A model generated the notes under the pieces. That model did not search any database. It saw nothing but the letters and a program-made list of their open reading frames with translations, and was not told the DNA's origin. This document shows, in pieces, positions 31,369 through 43,316 of a stretch of DNA of 64,000 nucleotides (its first letter is position 1; the number at the start of each line of letters is the position of its first letter). Source of the DNA: Mikania micrantha (lineage: Eukaryota > Streptophyta > Magnoliopsida > Asterales > Asteraceae); the NCBI GenBank assembly GCA_009363875.1, contig CM018685.1, positions 58,105,087-58,169,086 on the forward strand, given 5' to 3'. The position numbers and the translations under genes were made by a program.

Positions 31369-33645
31369 TTAAGATTTTTGGAAGAGTTTGCTTCTTTTGA
31401 CAGTTATCGGAATCACCTTTTGCCTTTCCTTCCGATGAATTGAGTGTAGCTGACCAGTGGGGCTTTGCTTCCGATATTCTTTTTCTTCCGAAGAGAGAAG
31501 ATTTCTTTGGTTTGTAGGAAGTCTTTCCGATGTTCTTTTACCTTTGGAAGCCTTTCTTTCCTGATCTTCCGAAACATTCTTTTCGGAAGCCTTCTTATTC
31601 TGATTATCAGAAGTGCTTGCTTCCGATACTTTCTTTTCAAAACCCTTCTTGACTTGTTTCTTCCGACTATCAGAAGTGCTAGCTTCTGATACCTTATTGT
31701 CTGGGTTTCTCCCTTGTTCTTCAAAAGAAGAAGAAGATGACATGCTCCAAGTCTCCTTTCTTTCTCTTCCTTGTTTATCAGAAAACATTCTGCTTCTTGG
31801 ATTGTATAAGCAGTCAGCAGCAAAGTGATTTTTATCACCACACATCAGACATACAGTCTGATTGTTTATAGCTTGTAGATGTTGATTTTGGTTGAAGGAA
31901 GGTGAGCTTTGATTCACATCAGATGATGGTTTGGATTTTCCAACAGGCTTGTTAGCTTGATGATTTACCTGTTTTCCTGAAAAACTGGCCTTTCTTTCTT
32001 TTGACCTACCCCTTTTGGACTTGTCTGATGGACAAGTAACATACTCATCTGAAGAGATATCCCCATTTTGAATGTTTGTAGGCTTGACAAAGACTGATTG
32101 ATTTTTCTTAGTTTTCTTAGATCTTTTATTAAATTTCAAAACATGTTTTTCTTTTACTGGTTTAATAGGAACATCATCCTCATCTGAGCATGTTGAGGTA
32201 CTTGGGTTTAGATCAGAAAAATTATCAGTTTGAGCCACCTTGTGTATATCCAATTCCTCATCATACACAAGGTCAACTATTGGTTTACACCTAACATCCA
32301 TAATGGGAGTGTAGGCCGATGGAGGCTCCACTTTGTTATAACCCAAACCAGCCCCATTTTTATTTACCAGCTCAGTTGTGCTGCTCATTCTGAAAAGTTT
32401 TTCATACTTTTCACCTTGGCTTAAAAACTTATCTCTATAAGACTCAGCCATTACAAGTTCAGTCTTGGCAGTGGTTAATCTTTCTAAAAGATTGTTAATT
32501 TGACACTGTTTGTTAGTGTCTTCATGTTTTAAGCTAGAAATGGTCTTTTCCATTTCTTCAATCTTTTCTTTGTAGTTTCTTTCGCATTCAGAAAAATTTG
32601 CCTTGACTACTTGTAATGACTCAAGTTCATTACAGAGTTGAGAGTTTGTTCTTTTAAAAACATTTAATTTCTCTAAGCATTCAGAGATACACATGTCATC
32701 AGTTACCTTGAATAAGGAAGTGGAATCATTAGCCATCAGTGCACAGTTTGAAATGTAAGCATCCTCCGCTTGAAAGCTCCAGTCTGCAAAGTCTTGTTCT
32801 GCAATGTTTGCATTGTTTATTGAGCTTGATGGTCTTTGTTGTGGTTGCCCAGAAGTTGATGGCTGAGTTCCTGTGGACTTGCATTCTCTGGCAAAGTGAC
32901 CTAACTGTTGGCAGTTGAAGCATTTCAGTTTGGACTTGTCAAGACCAAACCCAGTTTTCATATTGTGCTTCTTGAATTGTCTGCCAGTTCTTTGATAGAA
33001 CTTCTTTGCTCTATATGAGATCATGGCCATCTGGTAGTTGATGTCCATTTCCTCAAGATCATCCGCAGGAATACCATCTAAGTCTTCTTGGCAAAGATGA
33101 AAGTAGTTTGTTTCCTCAGCCATAAAAGCTCCTTGCCCAGATGTTAAGAGGGAAGTTGGGTTGGAAAAAGAGTTTGTGTGTGTAGTAGATGGAGTTGGTG
33201 TTGTTGTTTCAGGAAAGCTAACAATTGGTGTGGGGGTAGGATGGTACCTGGGTTGATAATTCTGGTAAGAAGAATTACTGATGGGTGCATAGAGTGCTGC
33301 TGAACCAAGAATTGCATGAGTGGATTTAGGTTCCTGAGCATCTATTTCCATCTGATATGCACTGAGTATACCAAACAGTTCATTCAGCTTTAGAGTTCTT
33401 AGATTTTCTGTCCTCCGGATGGCTACAGAGTATATGTTCCAAGCTTGAGGAAGTGATCTAAGAAACTTTCTGATCACATCCTGGTTCTCCATTTTGACAC
33501 CAGCTGCTACCAACTCATCAACAAGTTGAACATACCTGAGGTATTGAGAAGTCATCTTTTCATTGTTCTGTTGACAGAAGTTTTCAAACTTCTGTTTTAG
33601 CATATCCTTCTTGTTTTCTTTTACATCTACAGAACCTTCATACAT
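31369..33645 (-). pseudogene. Copia gag, main part with two zinc knuckles
   Basis: A 758-codon segment following a TAG that splits gag. It starts with the UBN2-like gag core (QQNNEKMTSQYLRYVQLVDE, IRKFLRSLPQAWN, LNELFGILSAYQMEIDA). It carries a CCHC knuckle CFNCQQLGHFAREC, a long coiled-coil-like region (residues about 330-420), a second knuckle CLMCGDKNHFAADC, and a lysine/serine-rich tail with VSEASTSD repeats. The tail repeats are written with the TCGGAAG/CTTCCGA word that is also abundant in the LTR. Two widely separated knuckles and a long tail give a larger gag than most copia elements. Confidence 0.85.
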
Positions 33646-33648
33646 CTG

Positions 33649-33999
33649 CTATAGAGAGTTCCACAGCTCTTGAGCAGATTTGCATTTCTTGAATGCATGG
33701 ATGATTGAGTTAGGAATTGCCATCTGTATGAGCCACAAAGCTTTCGAATCAACTTCCATTTTCTTGTAGTCTTCATCAGAATAGAGAGTTGGATCCTTTG
33801 GCACAAAAGCTCCACCAGCACCAGCAGCAGGAACAGTTGGGATGAAAGGCCCTTCAAGAACCGACTTCCAGAGTTTGAAGTCTTGATTCCTGATGAATCC
33901 CTCCATCCTGACTTTCCATGTGTCGTAGTCTTCCGGAGTGAACATTGGTGGCTTGTTGAGAGTACCATTTTCTGTATCATGTTTGTTAAGTGCGGCCAT
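33649..33999 (-). pseudogene. Copia gag, N-terminal part
   Basis: A 116-codon segment from the gag start (MAALNKHDTENGTLNKPPMF) to a TAG at 33649-33651. It has the gag N-terminal motifs YDTWKVRMEGFIRNQDFKLW and ALWLIQMAIPNSIIHAFKKC. The next segment follows in the same frame one codon after the stop, so a single nonsense change, plausibly CAG to TAG, is the only interruption here. The start lies about 100 bp from the primer-binding site. Confidence 0.85.
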
Positions 34000-34095
34000 T
34001 TGAACAAACAGACATAATATGAGTTTTGAAGTAGTGAGATTTCTATAAGAACTGGTAACTTAATGATGGTTAGTCACTTAAGTTTAAGAGCCAAA

Positions 34096-34107
34096 GCTCT
34101 GATACCA
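34096..34107 (-). promoter_or_regulatory. Primer-binding site (initiator tRNA-Met) of the copia element
   Basis: The minus strand reads TGGTATCAGAGC two bases from the LTR edge at 34110, complementary to initiator tRNA-Met. Confidence 0.92.
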
Positions 34108-34109
34108 CT

Positions 34110-34657
34110 TGTTGGATCGGGTTGTTTAACCTAAACAACACTTCACAAGTATTTCTCTAATACAATCTAACAGATGCGGAAGGTTTGTTAGAGGGATCTC
34201 ACAAACACTCAAATGAACAAATAATCTTTGAATAGCAATAAGAACACAAGAGTAAATTCAAGCTCAAAGATATATTTCTCTCAAAGTATTACAAGTGTAA
34301 ACAGACAAGCACACTAACAAGTTTACAATGAGAGGTTATATAGCTAAGGCTACAACTGTATACACATAGGCATACCAGTTGGGTATACTAGACAGTACAT
34401 AAAGTAAAGCTTATTCTAGTATATAAAGTGTCTTAACAGGCTAAGACACTTACTTACAATCATTACAAATATAGACATTAACTTTACAAAGACTAGCTAA
34501 ATACAAAAGACATTTAATGTTGTTGATCTTCAAGGCTTCAGATAATCTTTTGCATTTAATGCTGAGGAAGGGAAGTAAGGTGCTGTCTGATTTTCGGTAT
34601 GTTATTTTTGTATTTACTCAGACCAACATGTCTTGTGTCAGTCCCTTTTTGTACTAT
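34110..34657 (-). repeat. 5' LTR of the copia element, U3 end missing
   Basis: This matches 22593-23140 with only scattered differences and then stops abruptly after TTTTTGTACTAT. The next 290 bp of the LTR, including the palindrome-rich U3 end, are absent. The junction is with TGTAACA, the start of another LTR-like sequence. Confidence 0.88.
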
Positions 34658-34759
34658 TGTAACATTTCCTCTAAATCATAATTTAAATATTATCAAATAT
34701 AAACAAAATTACCTAAACGAAGTTTTAACCTACAAAACTTATAGTGTAAAATTTAAGTT

Positions 34760-34810
<51 letters not shown>

Positions 34811-36767
34811 ACAAAATCTTAAACTTTATATAAGGTTATAGTTATAATATATTAGAACATAAAGATAATAATAATGACAATAATAAATAAATAAATACAA
34901 GTATATAAATATATGCATATAAATTCATAAAAAAAATTTATTTTCTTAAGATGGTTAAGGATTTAATTAAAAATGTAATTTTTAAACCTTAGAAATCCTT
35001 TTGGGGCAAAAGTGATAAACATAAAACTTGTAATAAAGAATGTGAGGGACTGGTTCTGCCATTATCCCAATCTCACCTTCTTCCCCACCCAACTAAATCC
35101 ATGGATACCCATTATCCATCCTTGACCCAAAAACAACCCACCGATCGGTTCTAGCCACAAAACAGGATAAAATTTAACAAGTTTGAATATTTAATCTATC
35201 CCGAACATCATGGAACCGATAACAAACACCAATCAGTCGAATAATTCAAAAATAAATTCGAATTTGTAGCCTAAACATACTCAACCGATCGGTTATCTAA
35301 GAATCTATATAAACACTCATAGAAATCAAATTAAATCAAACCTTTCATCCATTCCATACCTGCGAACAGGTCTGTACACTCGAAAAACATTTACAACCTT
35401 TCTAGTTCACGAAATCAAGACGCAAAAGTCCGGCCGAGTCGTGAATTGAACCCTTACTCGAAACCCAGTCAATCGTATTCAAAGGTTAGTGTTCTATACA
35501 TCAATGTGTTCGGTTTTTGATGCTTAACAAAAGCCCTATGGTTTCTAGTTCGATCTCATCTTGGTTTGATCGAATTTTGGGATCCAAAGAACTAGGGTTC
35601 ATTCGCTTTGTTTAAACTGATTTAAGGATTACGAAACGGCTATGTTATATTTAATAGAAACGGTTATCAACGAAGGTTGCGGGCCTAGATCATTTGGTTT
35701 AAGTTTGGGGGTTCACAAAGTATGGTTGTGGGTTCAACACCGGGTCAGGACCGGTTTTAACCATTTAGTGTATTTTTTTTATATAACATTTATTCTATAA
35801 ACAATTTAAAAATTTTAATTTCACAGTTAATTTTCATAAAAAAAAACCTTATACTTTTAAATAAAACATAAATATTTAGAATATATAAACGAATAATAAT
35901 TACTATTATTTGGATTTAAATACACAAAGTACAAAATGTTATTTTAGATATTACCAATGAAAAAAAAAACTTTTAAACATAATTTTGGAACATTTTGTAA
36001 ACAAGGTAATACAAATTTTGGAATCTTGTTTGAGTTTGTTAAATTTATTTTAAGTATTACGTTAAAAATTAAATTTATTTATTTTTAAGTTTTACCAAAT
36101 TTTAATATTTAGTCAAAGAAAATATTTTATTAAAGTTGTTTTTTTATAACATATCTATTATAAATATATTACTATATTATTGAATGATTTGCTTAAGGTT
36201 TAAATTATTTAGTTTAAATTAGAAACCATAAACAATTTTTTTTTTGAATTTATTATAGGCTATTATTATTAACATTATCTTCACTTAATTAATATTTATT
36301 ATATACATATGATATTCACTTTAAATAATTATCCAAATTATGACATAAACTTTAAAATATTATAAAGAGGTTATACATACCAAACATTTTAAAACAAAAC
36401 CATTTATAAACGTTCTAGTATGGAATATATTTACAGTTGTGTTAGGAATTTCATATACAGCGATAGTTACATTATCTTATACAATGATTAAACCATCTAG
36501 GTTAATTTGAGTTGTGTTGGATATTGCTTGGATATTGACATCATATAATTTCAAGATATCTCACTTATTAAGGTGAGTCTTCATAGCCCCTTTTTATGTT
36601 TTTATTATTTGGGGTGAAACATGTTATTCAAATCTTTTAAACAATTTATGTGAAACAAGTTTATGACATTATACATGTTGAACTTTAGTTAACATTTAGC
36701 ATTGATCACCCCTAGTGACTATAACAGATCTATTGACCGGCCATTCCACTGTGTTTGATTTACCCTT
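34658..36767 (+). mobile_element. Probable gypsy-type LTR fragment or solo LTR
   Basis: It begins TGTAACATTTCC directly at the broken copia LTR. It contains a TATA-box-like CTATATAAACAC (about 35305) followed by a leader-like stretch, and TTAAGGTGAGTCTTCATAGC near 36565. I associate these with plant gypsy LTRs. I see no coding region. The right end is not defined; RLK-B flank homology begins at 36768. A long (TA)n tract at 34764-34806 lies inside. Confidence 0.42.
34764..34806. repeat. (TA)n microsatellite, about 43 bp
   Basis: An uninterrupted run of alternating T and A in the probable LTR fragment, the longest of several TA tracts in the window. Confidence 0.95.
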
Positions 36768-37358
36768 CTTAATAACCTAGTGAAAAATATAAATAATGGC
36801 TATGATGTTTTAATTAAAAAATGACATGGATTTTTCAACTAAAAAAATAAAAAAAAAACACTTTTTTAATTAAATAATGAGTTTTAATTTTAAAAAGTAC
36901 GTTTTTATATTTAAAATTTTGAAATTATATTTTTAGTGTATAATAAAATTAAAAAAAAAACTTTTTATTCAAAAAAATTGTATTCATATTTTCTATATTT
37001 ATACTAAAAAAAGAAGGCTAGAAAACACAAATAAAAAATCAAGAAAAATAATGACCACCTGATGAACGTGTAATTACATATTATTTAAAGTTTAGTAACT
37101 TTAAAGAGACAAAAAAAATTCCAATGACTTAATTAAAACATTTGATAAATTTGATTATATTTATGTAACATTTTTCCTTTATAAATTTAAAAAATAGGTA
37201 TTGTATTGTAATCATATTATTTATCAAATTAAATTATAATCATTAATATGTAATAGAAGAAAGAAAAAAAATTAAAATAAAATACTATCATATAAATATT
37301 TAATACGAGAGAGTTGTTGTAAACAAATTTCAAGATGATACAGGAAGTCAGGAACATG

Positions 37359-37998
37359 TAGGAGTGTCAATAAACCGACCAAATCAGTCTAAACCGGACC
37401 AAACTGAAGACAATTGGTCCGTTTTAAAGCTTGATGGTTTAGTTTACGGTTAGAGTATTCTAAAAATTGAGTGGTTTGGTAAGGTTTATGGTTTGTATTT
37501 TTACTAAACTGTATAAGTTGCAGTCAATGTTTGTGTGTGTGTATATTTGTTTATGAAAATCATATATATATATATATATATATATGAAACAAAGTTCGAA
37601 AGCTATGAAGACCATAAATATTCGAAATGGAATATGACTTTGAAATTTATTATTGACCATTCTAATAATTCATGACTTTGTCTAACTCATCATCATTCTT
37701 TTGGACTACTTTTGTTATTTTGATAATGGTTGGCTTCGGATTATGGTTTTCGACTTTTGAAATGTGAATTTGAAATGGATTATGATCTTTGCATCATTAT
37801 ATTAACCGTTCTCTATTGTTTTTATAAAACCGGAAAATTGTAAAAAACCAAACCGTGATACAGGCAATATATACCGGTCGGTTTGGTTTACCCAACTAAC
37901 GTGATCGTGTGGTTTGTCATTTTTTGAAACCACGGTTAGTGGTTTGGTTCATAAATTTTAAGAAAACCGTCCACACCTCGAACATCCCTAGCTAGCTA
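37359..37998. mobile_element. Non-autonomous hAT-like element, 640 bp
   Basis: It is flanked by the 8-bp GGAACATG (37351-37358 and 37999-38006). It starts TAGGAGTGTCAATAAACC and its right end inverted reads TAGGGATGTTCGAGGTGTGG. Subterminal AACCGG/GGTTTGG words occur in both orientations, as in many small hAT elements. It holds a TA tract and no coding region. The other unit carries the same element at 57313-57943. Confidence 0.7.
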
Positions 37999-38559
37999 GG
38001 AACATGCATGTGCATATATAAACTTCTATTTTATTATAACAGATATATGGTAACCCAACTATTGGAATTACATTATAGATCACCCAAATACAACTTGAAT
38101 ATATGGAGAAAACAAAATGACTTAATTTGGTTTCTCTTTGTAAATGAAAAATTATTAAACAATAACACATTTAAACAAAATTTCATCATTCACTATAATT
38201 TTGTCAAATTTAGTACAAATGAAAATGGATACATATTTGGGTGGCTAAAAAAATGGAAGTAAAAGTTAAATAGCTGGGTGAGCTATTTCATGCAAACTAG
38301 TGTTGAGCAGAATATAATTTACACATGATGATTTTACAATTAAACATAATTGAACTCTCCATTTCTGCTAAAATTGGCTTCGTACGTAAGTCATTGATAT
38401 CCTTGAGAAGTCTACCTTATGAAACTTTTAAGAACCGTTTGCTAGTCGACTTTAAAATTGTAAATCTCTCTCTCAAATGCTTTGTAAGGCCCTTTGTCAT
38501 AAACATGCATTATGATGTTTGCTTTTGTTTTCTAAGGACACACACATATTCGTGTTTTT

Positions 38560-38770
38560 TTTTTTGTTTTTGATAACCGTATGAACCAACTTACGTGGTA
38601 AATCCTCAAGTCCTCCTAATACCCAACTAACCGAAAAGAATAGGTAAAACGCGGCTGCAAACAACTGGATAGGTTGCCTCAAAGAAAAATCGCCTAAAGT
38701 AAGAATTAAACTTGAAACTTTCAGGTTATCTTTCCTTCATTTTAACCACTACATCACTTCCTTGTAGGTT
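38560..38770 (-). repeat. SINE with target-site duplication, RLK-B flank
   Basis: On the minus strand it has an A-box-like TAGTGGTTAAAATG, a B-box-like GTTTCAAGTTTAATTC and an A-rich tail. The flanks ACATATTCGTGTTTTT (38544-38559) and ACATATTCATGTTTTT (38771-38786) form a 16-bp duplication with one mismatch. It is the same family as 47937-48327. RLK-A's flank near 5550 lacks it. Confidence 0.8.
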
Positions 38771-38992
38771 ACATATTCATGTTTTTACTCCTTCAATTTG
38801 TGGCGTCCAATACTAAACTATAAAAAAAACCATATATTTTAATCTCTTTCCAATCCAATAATATTTAAGACAACATAATTAATCTTATTTTACTAACACA
38901 ATCATAGTACAAACTCATAAAGCTTATAACGAAGTGACGTACATGTTACACCTTTGAACTCCTAGGCATCAATAATGAACACTTAACGAACC

Positions 38993-41900
38993 TTAAATGT
39001 TTTGAAGCGTATTGAGAATATGTTGTAATTCATGCACCACGTTTTTTATATCCATCCGTTGTGTTGGAGAATCCATTGAACATGATACTCCAATCTTAAC
39101 TGTAGAAACCACACATTCCGCTATAATTGTCTTTATATTTGCTTCTTCCCTAATTTCATTAACAACTTGAGCCTCCTCCACATGAGCATTTATCAAGTTA
39201 ACATCAATTATATCAGTTACAATGTTATCTTGCAATGCCATTGAAGCACATTTATGAAGGCTAATTCCTTCCTTAAATATCTCATCAGTTGGCTTTTTCC
39301 CTGTCATCACCTCCAGCACTAGTATTCCAAAACTGTAGACATCTCCACTACTTGTCATCTCACTTCCAAGACCATACTCTGCATGCAACTTAATTATAAA
39401 CAGTTACATTGGAAAAAAGATAATCAATCATGTAAAGGGTTAAGTATATATGAATGATTACTTTACCTGGAGCAACATAACCAATTGTTCCTCTAATCCC
39501 GGTTGAGCTGTTTTGGAAAGAAGTTGTTCCAAGAAAACGAGCTAAACCGAAGTCTCCGACGTGAGCCACCATATCATCATCGAGTAGCACATTGCTAGGC
39601 TTCAAGTCACCATGAACAAGGGATGGTAAGGAGTGATTATGAATGTAATCAAGTGCACACGCTATATCCATAAAGATTTTCATTATTTGAAGAATGCTTA
39701 ACCTCGATGTACTTTCATTCGAATGCAACCAATCATGCAAACTCCCATTGGGCATGAACTCGTATATCAAAGCTTTAAAATCATTCCGTTGAAAGTCAAC
39801 ACTAGAACATGAAGTTATTATCTTCAACAAATTTCGATGCCGAATGTTTCTCCATGCTTCACACTCCCTCATAAAGCTTCTTTGGGCTCCTTGATTTTGT
39901 AGATGTAGAACTTTAACCGCAACAAATGTATCGTCATCTTCATTAAGGATTCCTTTATAAACGGAACTAAAGCCTCCTTTTCCAATCAAATTGGAATCGG
40001 AGAAACCGTTAGTAGCCTTGAGAAGTTGATTATATGATACTGTTATGAATCCTTTGCCTGATGACGTTCGAGAAATTTGACTCTTTCTTTTCTTCTTACA
40101 CCAAACATACGCTAAACATGTTATGGTGACAAGTATTGATGCAATCAAAATAAATACTACAAACAAAGGAAACTTTTTTGCATATTTCTTTGTCTTATTG
40201 CATTTGGGTAACCCAAGTTCAACAATGCCACCACAAAGTTTAATATTTCCTGAAACAGAGAGTGCACTTTCATTGGCGAACACCCCTACCGTCGGTGTTT
40301 CACCTTCAAAATCATTATATGACATATTCAGACCTTCTAACTTCAAATGTTGTAAAAATATGGGAATTTGACCTGATAATTTGTTATAAGAAATGTCGAG
40401 TTGCACCAATGCTTTCAAAGAACTTAATGATTGTGGTATCACACCTTGAAATAAGTTTCCTTCAAGGTATAACTCTGAGATGCTAACACAATCACCAAGA
40501 CTACTAGGAATATCACCTGATAAATTATTATCAGATAAATCCAGAGTAGTCAACATGTTAAGGTCTCCAATCTCTGCTGGAAGTGATCCAAACAGGTTGT
40601 TTTGAGAAAGATCCAATAATATTGATAGAGATGAAACTTGAAGAAGTTGTGTTGGTATTTTCCCGCTAAGTTTGTTGTCATAAATGTTCAAGGCTAACAG
40701 ATTTCGACAGTTTCCCAAGCTTGATGGAATAACCCCTTCCAACATGTTTGAATATAGAGAAAGTTCGATTAATGATGATAAGTTTCCCATTGCATTAGGA
40801 ATCTGACCTGAAAGTTGGTTTTCACCTAAATAAATAACCTTTAGCTTTTGAAGGTTACCGATGGTTGAGGGGATGTTTCCTGAAAATTGGTTACCTACAA
40901 ATGATAGTGTTTCCAAGCCAACAAGACTGCCAATTGATGTAGGGAGGTTTCCATGTAACTGATTTCCATATAAACGTAGATAATTGAGTTGACTAGAAAG
41001 ATTACCTATTGACCGTGGGATCACTCCTTGGAAATTGCAAATACCAAGATCCAACTTCAATAATTTGGTGCAGTTTTTTAAAGAATCAATAAAATTCATT
41101 TCGTCTGGCTCTTTGGTTCCAAAGTTGTTTGTACCCATGGAGATAAAAAAAATATCTCGTAGTTTTGAAAAGTCGATTTTGAGCTTTCCACTAAACTTGT
41201 TTTCAAACACTTCAAAATCTTTTAATCTGGAACAATTAGAAATGGATGATGGCAGAGGTCCAGTTAGTTGGTTACCCGATAATTGAAGGAGAACAAGATT
41301 AGGAAGCATTCCGCCTATAGTTGTATGAAGACTACCAGTCAACTGATTTTCAGATAAGCTTATATTAGTTAGGAGTGAAAGGTTATAAAGCGAATCAGGG
41401 ATGGTTCCCGATAAATTACAAGTGGCCAAGTAAATTTCTTTTAAACTTTTCAAATGGCCAAAGGTGTGTGGAATGCTTCCACCGAGCGGATTCTCTAAAA
41501 CGGAAAACACTTCCATTGATGTAAGATTCCCCAAGAAAGGTGGGATTCCACCTGTTAAATTATTATTATAAAGTGAAAGAAAAGTAAGTTTGGAGAGGAA
41601 ACTGATCTCTTTGGGTATGCTTCCAACTAGCTCGTTTTCTGAAAGACCAATCTCTTCAAGATTAAAACAACCAGATATGTTAACTGGAATGACACCGCTG
41701 AATTTATTTAGGTGCAAATAAAATAAACTTAGCCTTGAAAGACGACCGAGCTCATGAGGGATAATTCCTTGAAAGCTGTTGTTACTTAGAAAAAGAATAC
41801 GAAGGAAGCTGAGGTTCCCCACATAAGGAGACAAAGACCCCTCCAGACCATTGGAATCCAATTCTATAAAAGTCACTCTTCTATGTCGTTTCCCACAATA

Positions 41901-42107
41901 AACATGATCCCAATCACAGAAATGAAATGAATTGTTCCATGAGGATAGAGCTCCATATGGATCATAAGTGACCAACGACTTGATCTTCAGCAAAGCTTCA
42001 TGATCTGTCTCATTCCCTCCAGATATGAAGGTTGGAGTTAGATATATAACGAGAGCATAAATGAGGAAATGAGTTGGAGAGGATGATGAGGAAATAGTTG
42101 GTTTCAT
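38993..42107 (-). CDS. RLK-B: LRR receptor-like serine/threonine kinase, non-RD XII type, intact
   Basis: A probable cell-surface immune-type receptor with two exons: 42107-39467 and 39378-38993. The 88-bp intron has donor CCAG|GTAAAG and acceptor ATGCAG|AG. Joining gives GYVAP-E-YGLGSE in frame and a protein of 1008 residues, normal for subfamily XII. It has a signal peptide (residues 1-30), LRR cap (ETDHEALLKIKSL, CDWDHVYC), about 20 or more LRRs of the LxGxIP type to about 620, and a membrane helix near 645-670 (FPLFVVFILIASILVTITCL) followed by KKKRK. The kinase has glycine loop IGKGGFSSVYKG, lysine in VAVKVLHL, catalytic loop HGDLKPSN and DFG. HGD instead of HRD makes it non-RD, like Xa21, FLS2 and EFR. 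Ligand unknown. No inactivating change seen. Confidence 0.93.
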
Positions 42108-42187
42108 TTTTTAGGAATAATTTAATTATTAAGCACAAGATGTGTTGGATCATCAAATTTTGAATGTTAATGTAGTAAGTAAGTTGG

Positions 42188-42198
42188 CATATAAATAG
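42188..42198 (-). promoter_or_regulatory. TATA-box-like site of RLK-B
   Basis: CTATTTATATG on the minus strand lies about 80-90 bp before the ATG. The corresponding site upstream of RLK copy 0 is altered (near 950). Position and composition fit a TATA box; no transcript evidence is available. Confidence 0.45.
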
Positions 42199-42226
42199 GG
42201 AAGCAAATGTCATCCACTTGATCATT

Positions 42227-42345
42227 TTTTTTTTTTTGAACGGCTAAGCTTACTCCACCTAAATTACACATTACATCATAATTCAAGATAATTGAACCCA
42301 TGACCTCCTATTCTAAAAGGAAAGCCTCTACCATGGAATTAATCC
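42227..42345 (-). repeat. SINE-like fragment upstream of RLK-B
   Basis: A T run at 42226-42237 (an A tail on the minus strand) is followed by sequence whose minus strand contains a B-box-like GGGTTCAATTATC and an upstream CCATGGTAGAGGC. It interrupts flank homology directly behind CATCCACTTGATCA. I found no target-site duplication. Confidence 0.42.
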
Positions 42346-43273
42346 CACATATTTAAATTATTTTACATATAATTCAAGATTTGTTTAATAACTTATATAA
42401 TTTAACTTTTTTTTAATAACACAATAATGTTTAATTTTTTATGAACAGCTTGGGATAAATTTTATTAAAAATGGATTTATTTTTCAAAAAAAAAAGTTTT
42501 TAGTATAAATACTTGTTGGTTTATCTTGTTTGACACGTGTCACGTTATTATTAGTTCACAGAATTCTATGATAAAACTTTTTATCCAAAAAATCTTATAT
42601 TATTCAATTTAAAAAATATAAAAATTTTCAAAATTTAGGTTTTTTCTATATAAATATTCTGTAGTATTATACATTTCATATCCACATTTGAAAATTTAGG
42701 TTTGTTTCTAAATTTTTGTCTCAATCTTGGATATAAGGGTGTTCAATAGTTCGGGTTATGGTTTAAACAGTTTATTCGGTTCGGTTTAAATGATTTTGAA
42801 TTTTTTTTACCCCAACCAAAAACCGAACCGAACCGTACTCGAGATGAGTTAAACTGAAACTGATTCAACCTATTCAAATCAGTTTGGATTCGATTAATAA
42901 CCGAACAACCCTAATTAAACCGTTTTTAGTCAAATGACCTTTTTTTCCATATTTTAGTATCCTGTCCGGATTAGGCTGCAACAGAGATATCAAGTATGGT
43001 GCTAAGTTAAATTGACAATCAAACGTGAAAGTACCTACAACTAACTGAAAAACCGTGCAGATCAAACGAGTGAATATCTGCAGTCGGGTGAGAAAGGATT
43101 AGGGTTGCGAGCCACGACTATGATCAACTAAGTACCTGTTGTTGTGCAAATCGACTAAGTTTAGCTGACAGAAAAACGAGTGCAGTGTAACATTAAGTTT
43201 TTTCGATAATAATTTTGATATGTAAACGCTTTAATTTTCAATAAACAAAAAAACTCGAGGATATTTTCTAGTT

Positions 43274-43275
<2 letters not shown>
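42346..43275. other. Intergenic AT-rich DNA
   Basis: I find no coding region. The part 42727-42913 contains CGGTTCGGTTT and AACCGAACCG words bounded by AAGGGTGTTCAA and AACAACCCTAA, which looks like a small hAT-type MITE, but without a matching target-site duplication. Confidence 0.5.
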
Positions 43276-43315
<40 letters not shown>

Positions 43316-43316
43316 T

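Larger units (their letters stand above)
22593..34657 (-). mobile_element. Ty1-copia retrotransposon of SIRE (Sirevirus) type with env-like frame, 5' LTR truncated
   Basis: It is transcribed leftward. Primer-binding site 34096-34107, gag 33999-31369, protease-integrase-RT-RNase H 31177-27753 (copia order), an additional long frame 27140-23644, polypurine tract 23431-23441 and 3' LTR 22593-23430. The extra frame between pol and the 3' LTR is the hallmark of SIRE-like Sireviruses. The 5' LTR keeps only 548 of 838 bp and abuts another LTR. At least four in-frame stops and several frameshifts break the proteins, so the element is not autonomous now. Confidence 0.9.
36768..42226 (-). repeat. Segmental duplication unit carrying RLK-B
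   Basis: From TTAATAACCTAGTG rightward, this block matches 56740-62223 in order. It includes AT-rich sequence, a hAT-like MITE, a SINE, 3' flank, RLK and 5' flank. The left boundary coincides with the last bases of a Helitron that is complete in the other unit, so the breakpoint or a later insertion cut that Helitron. Confidence 0.85.

Noticed and set aside
34599..34808. 69-codon plus frame
   Set aside because: It runs from LTR sequence into a TA microsatellite and ends in an Ile-Tyr repeat; an artefact of the repeat.
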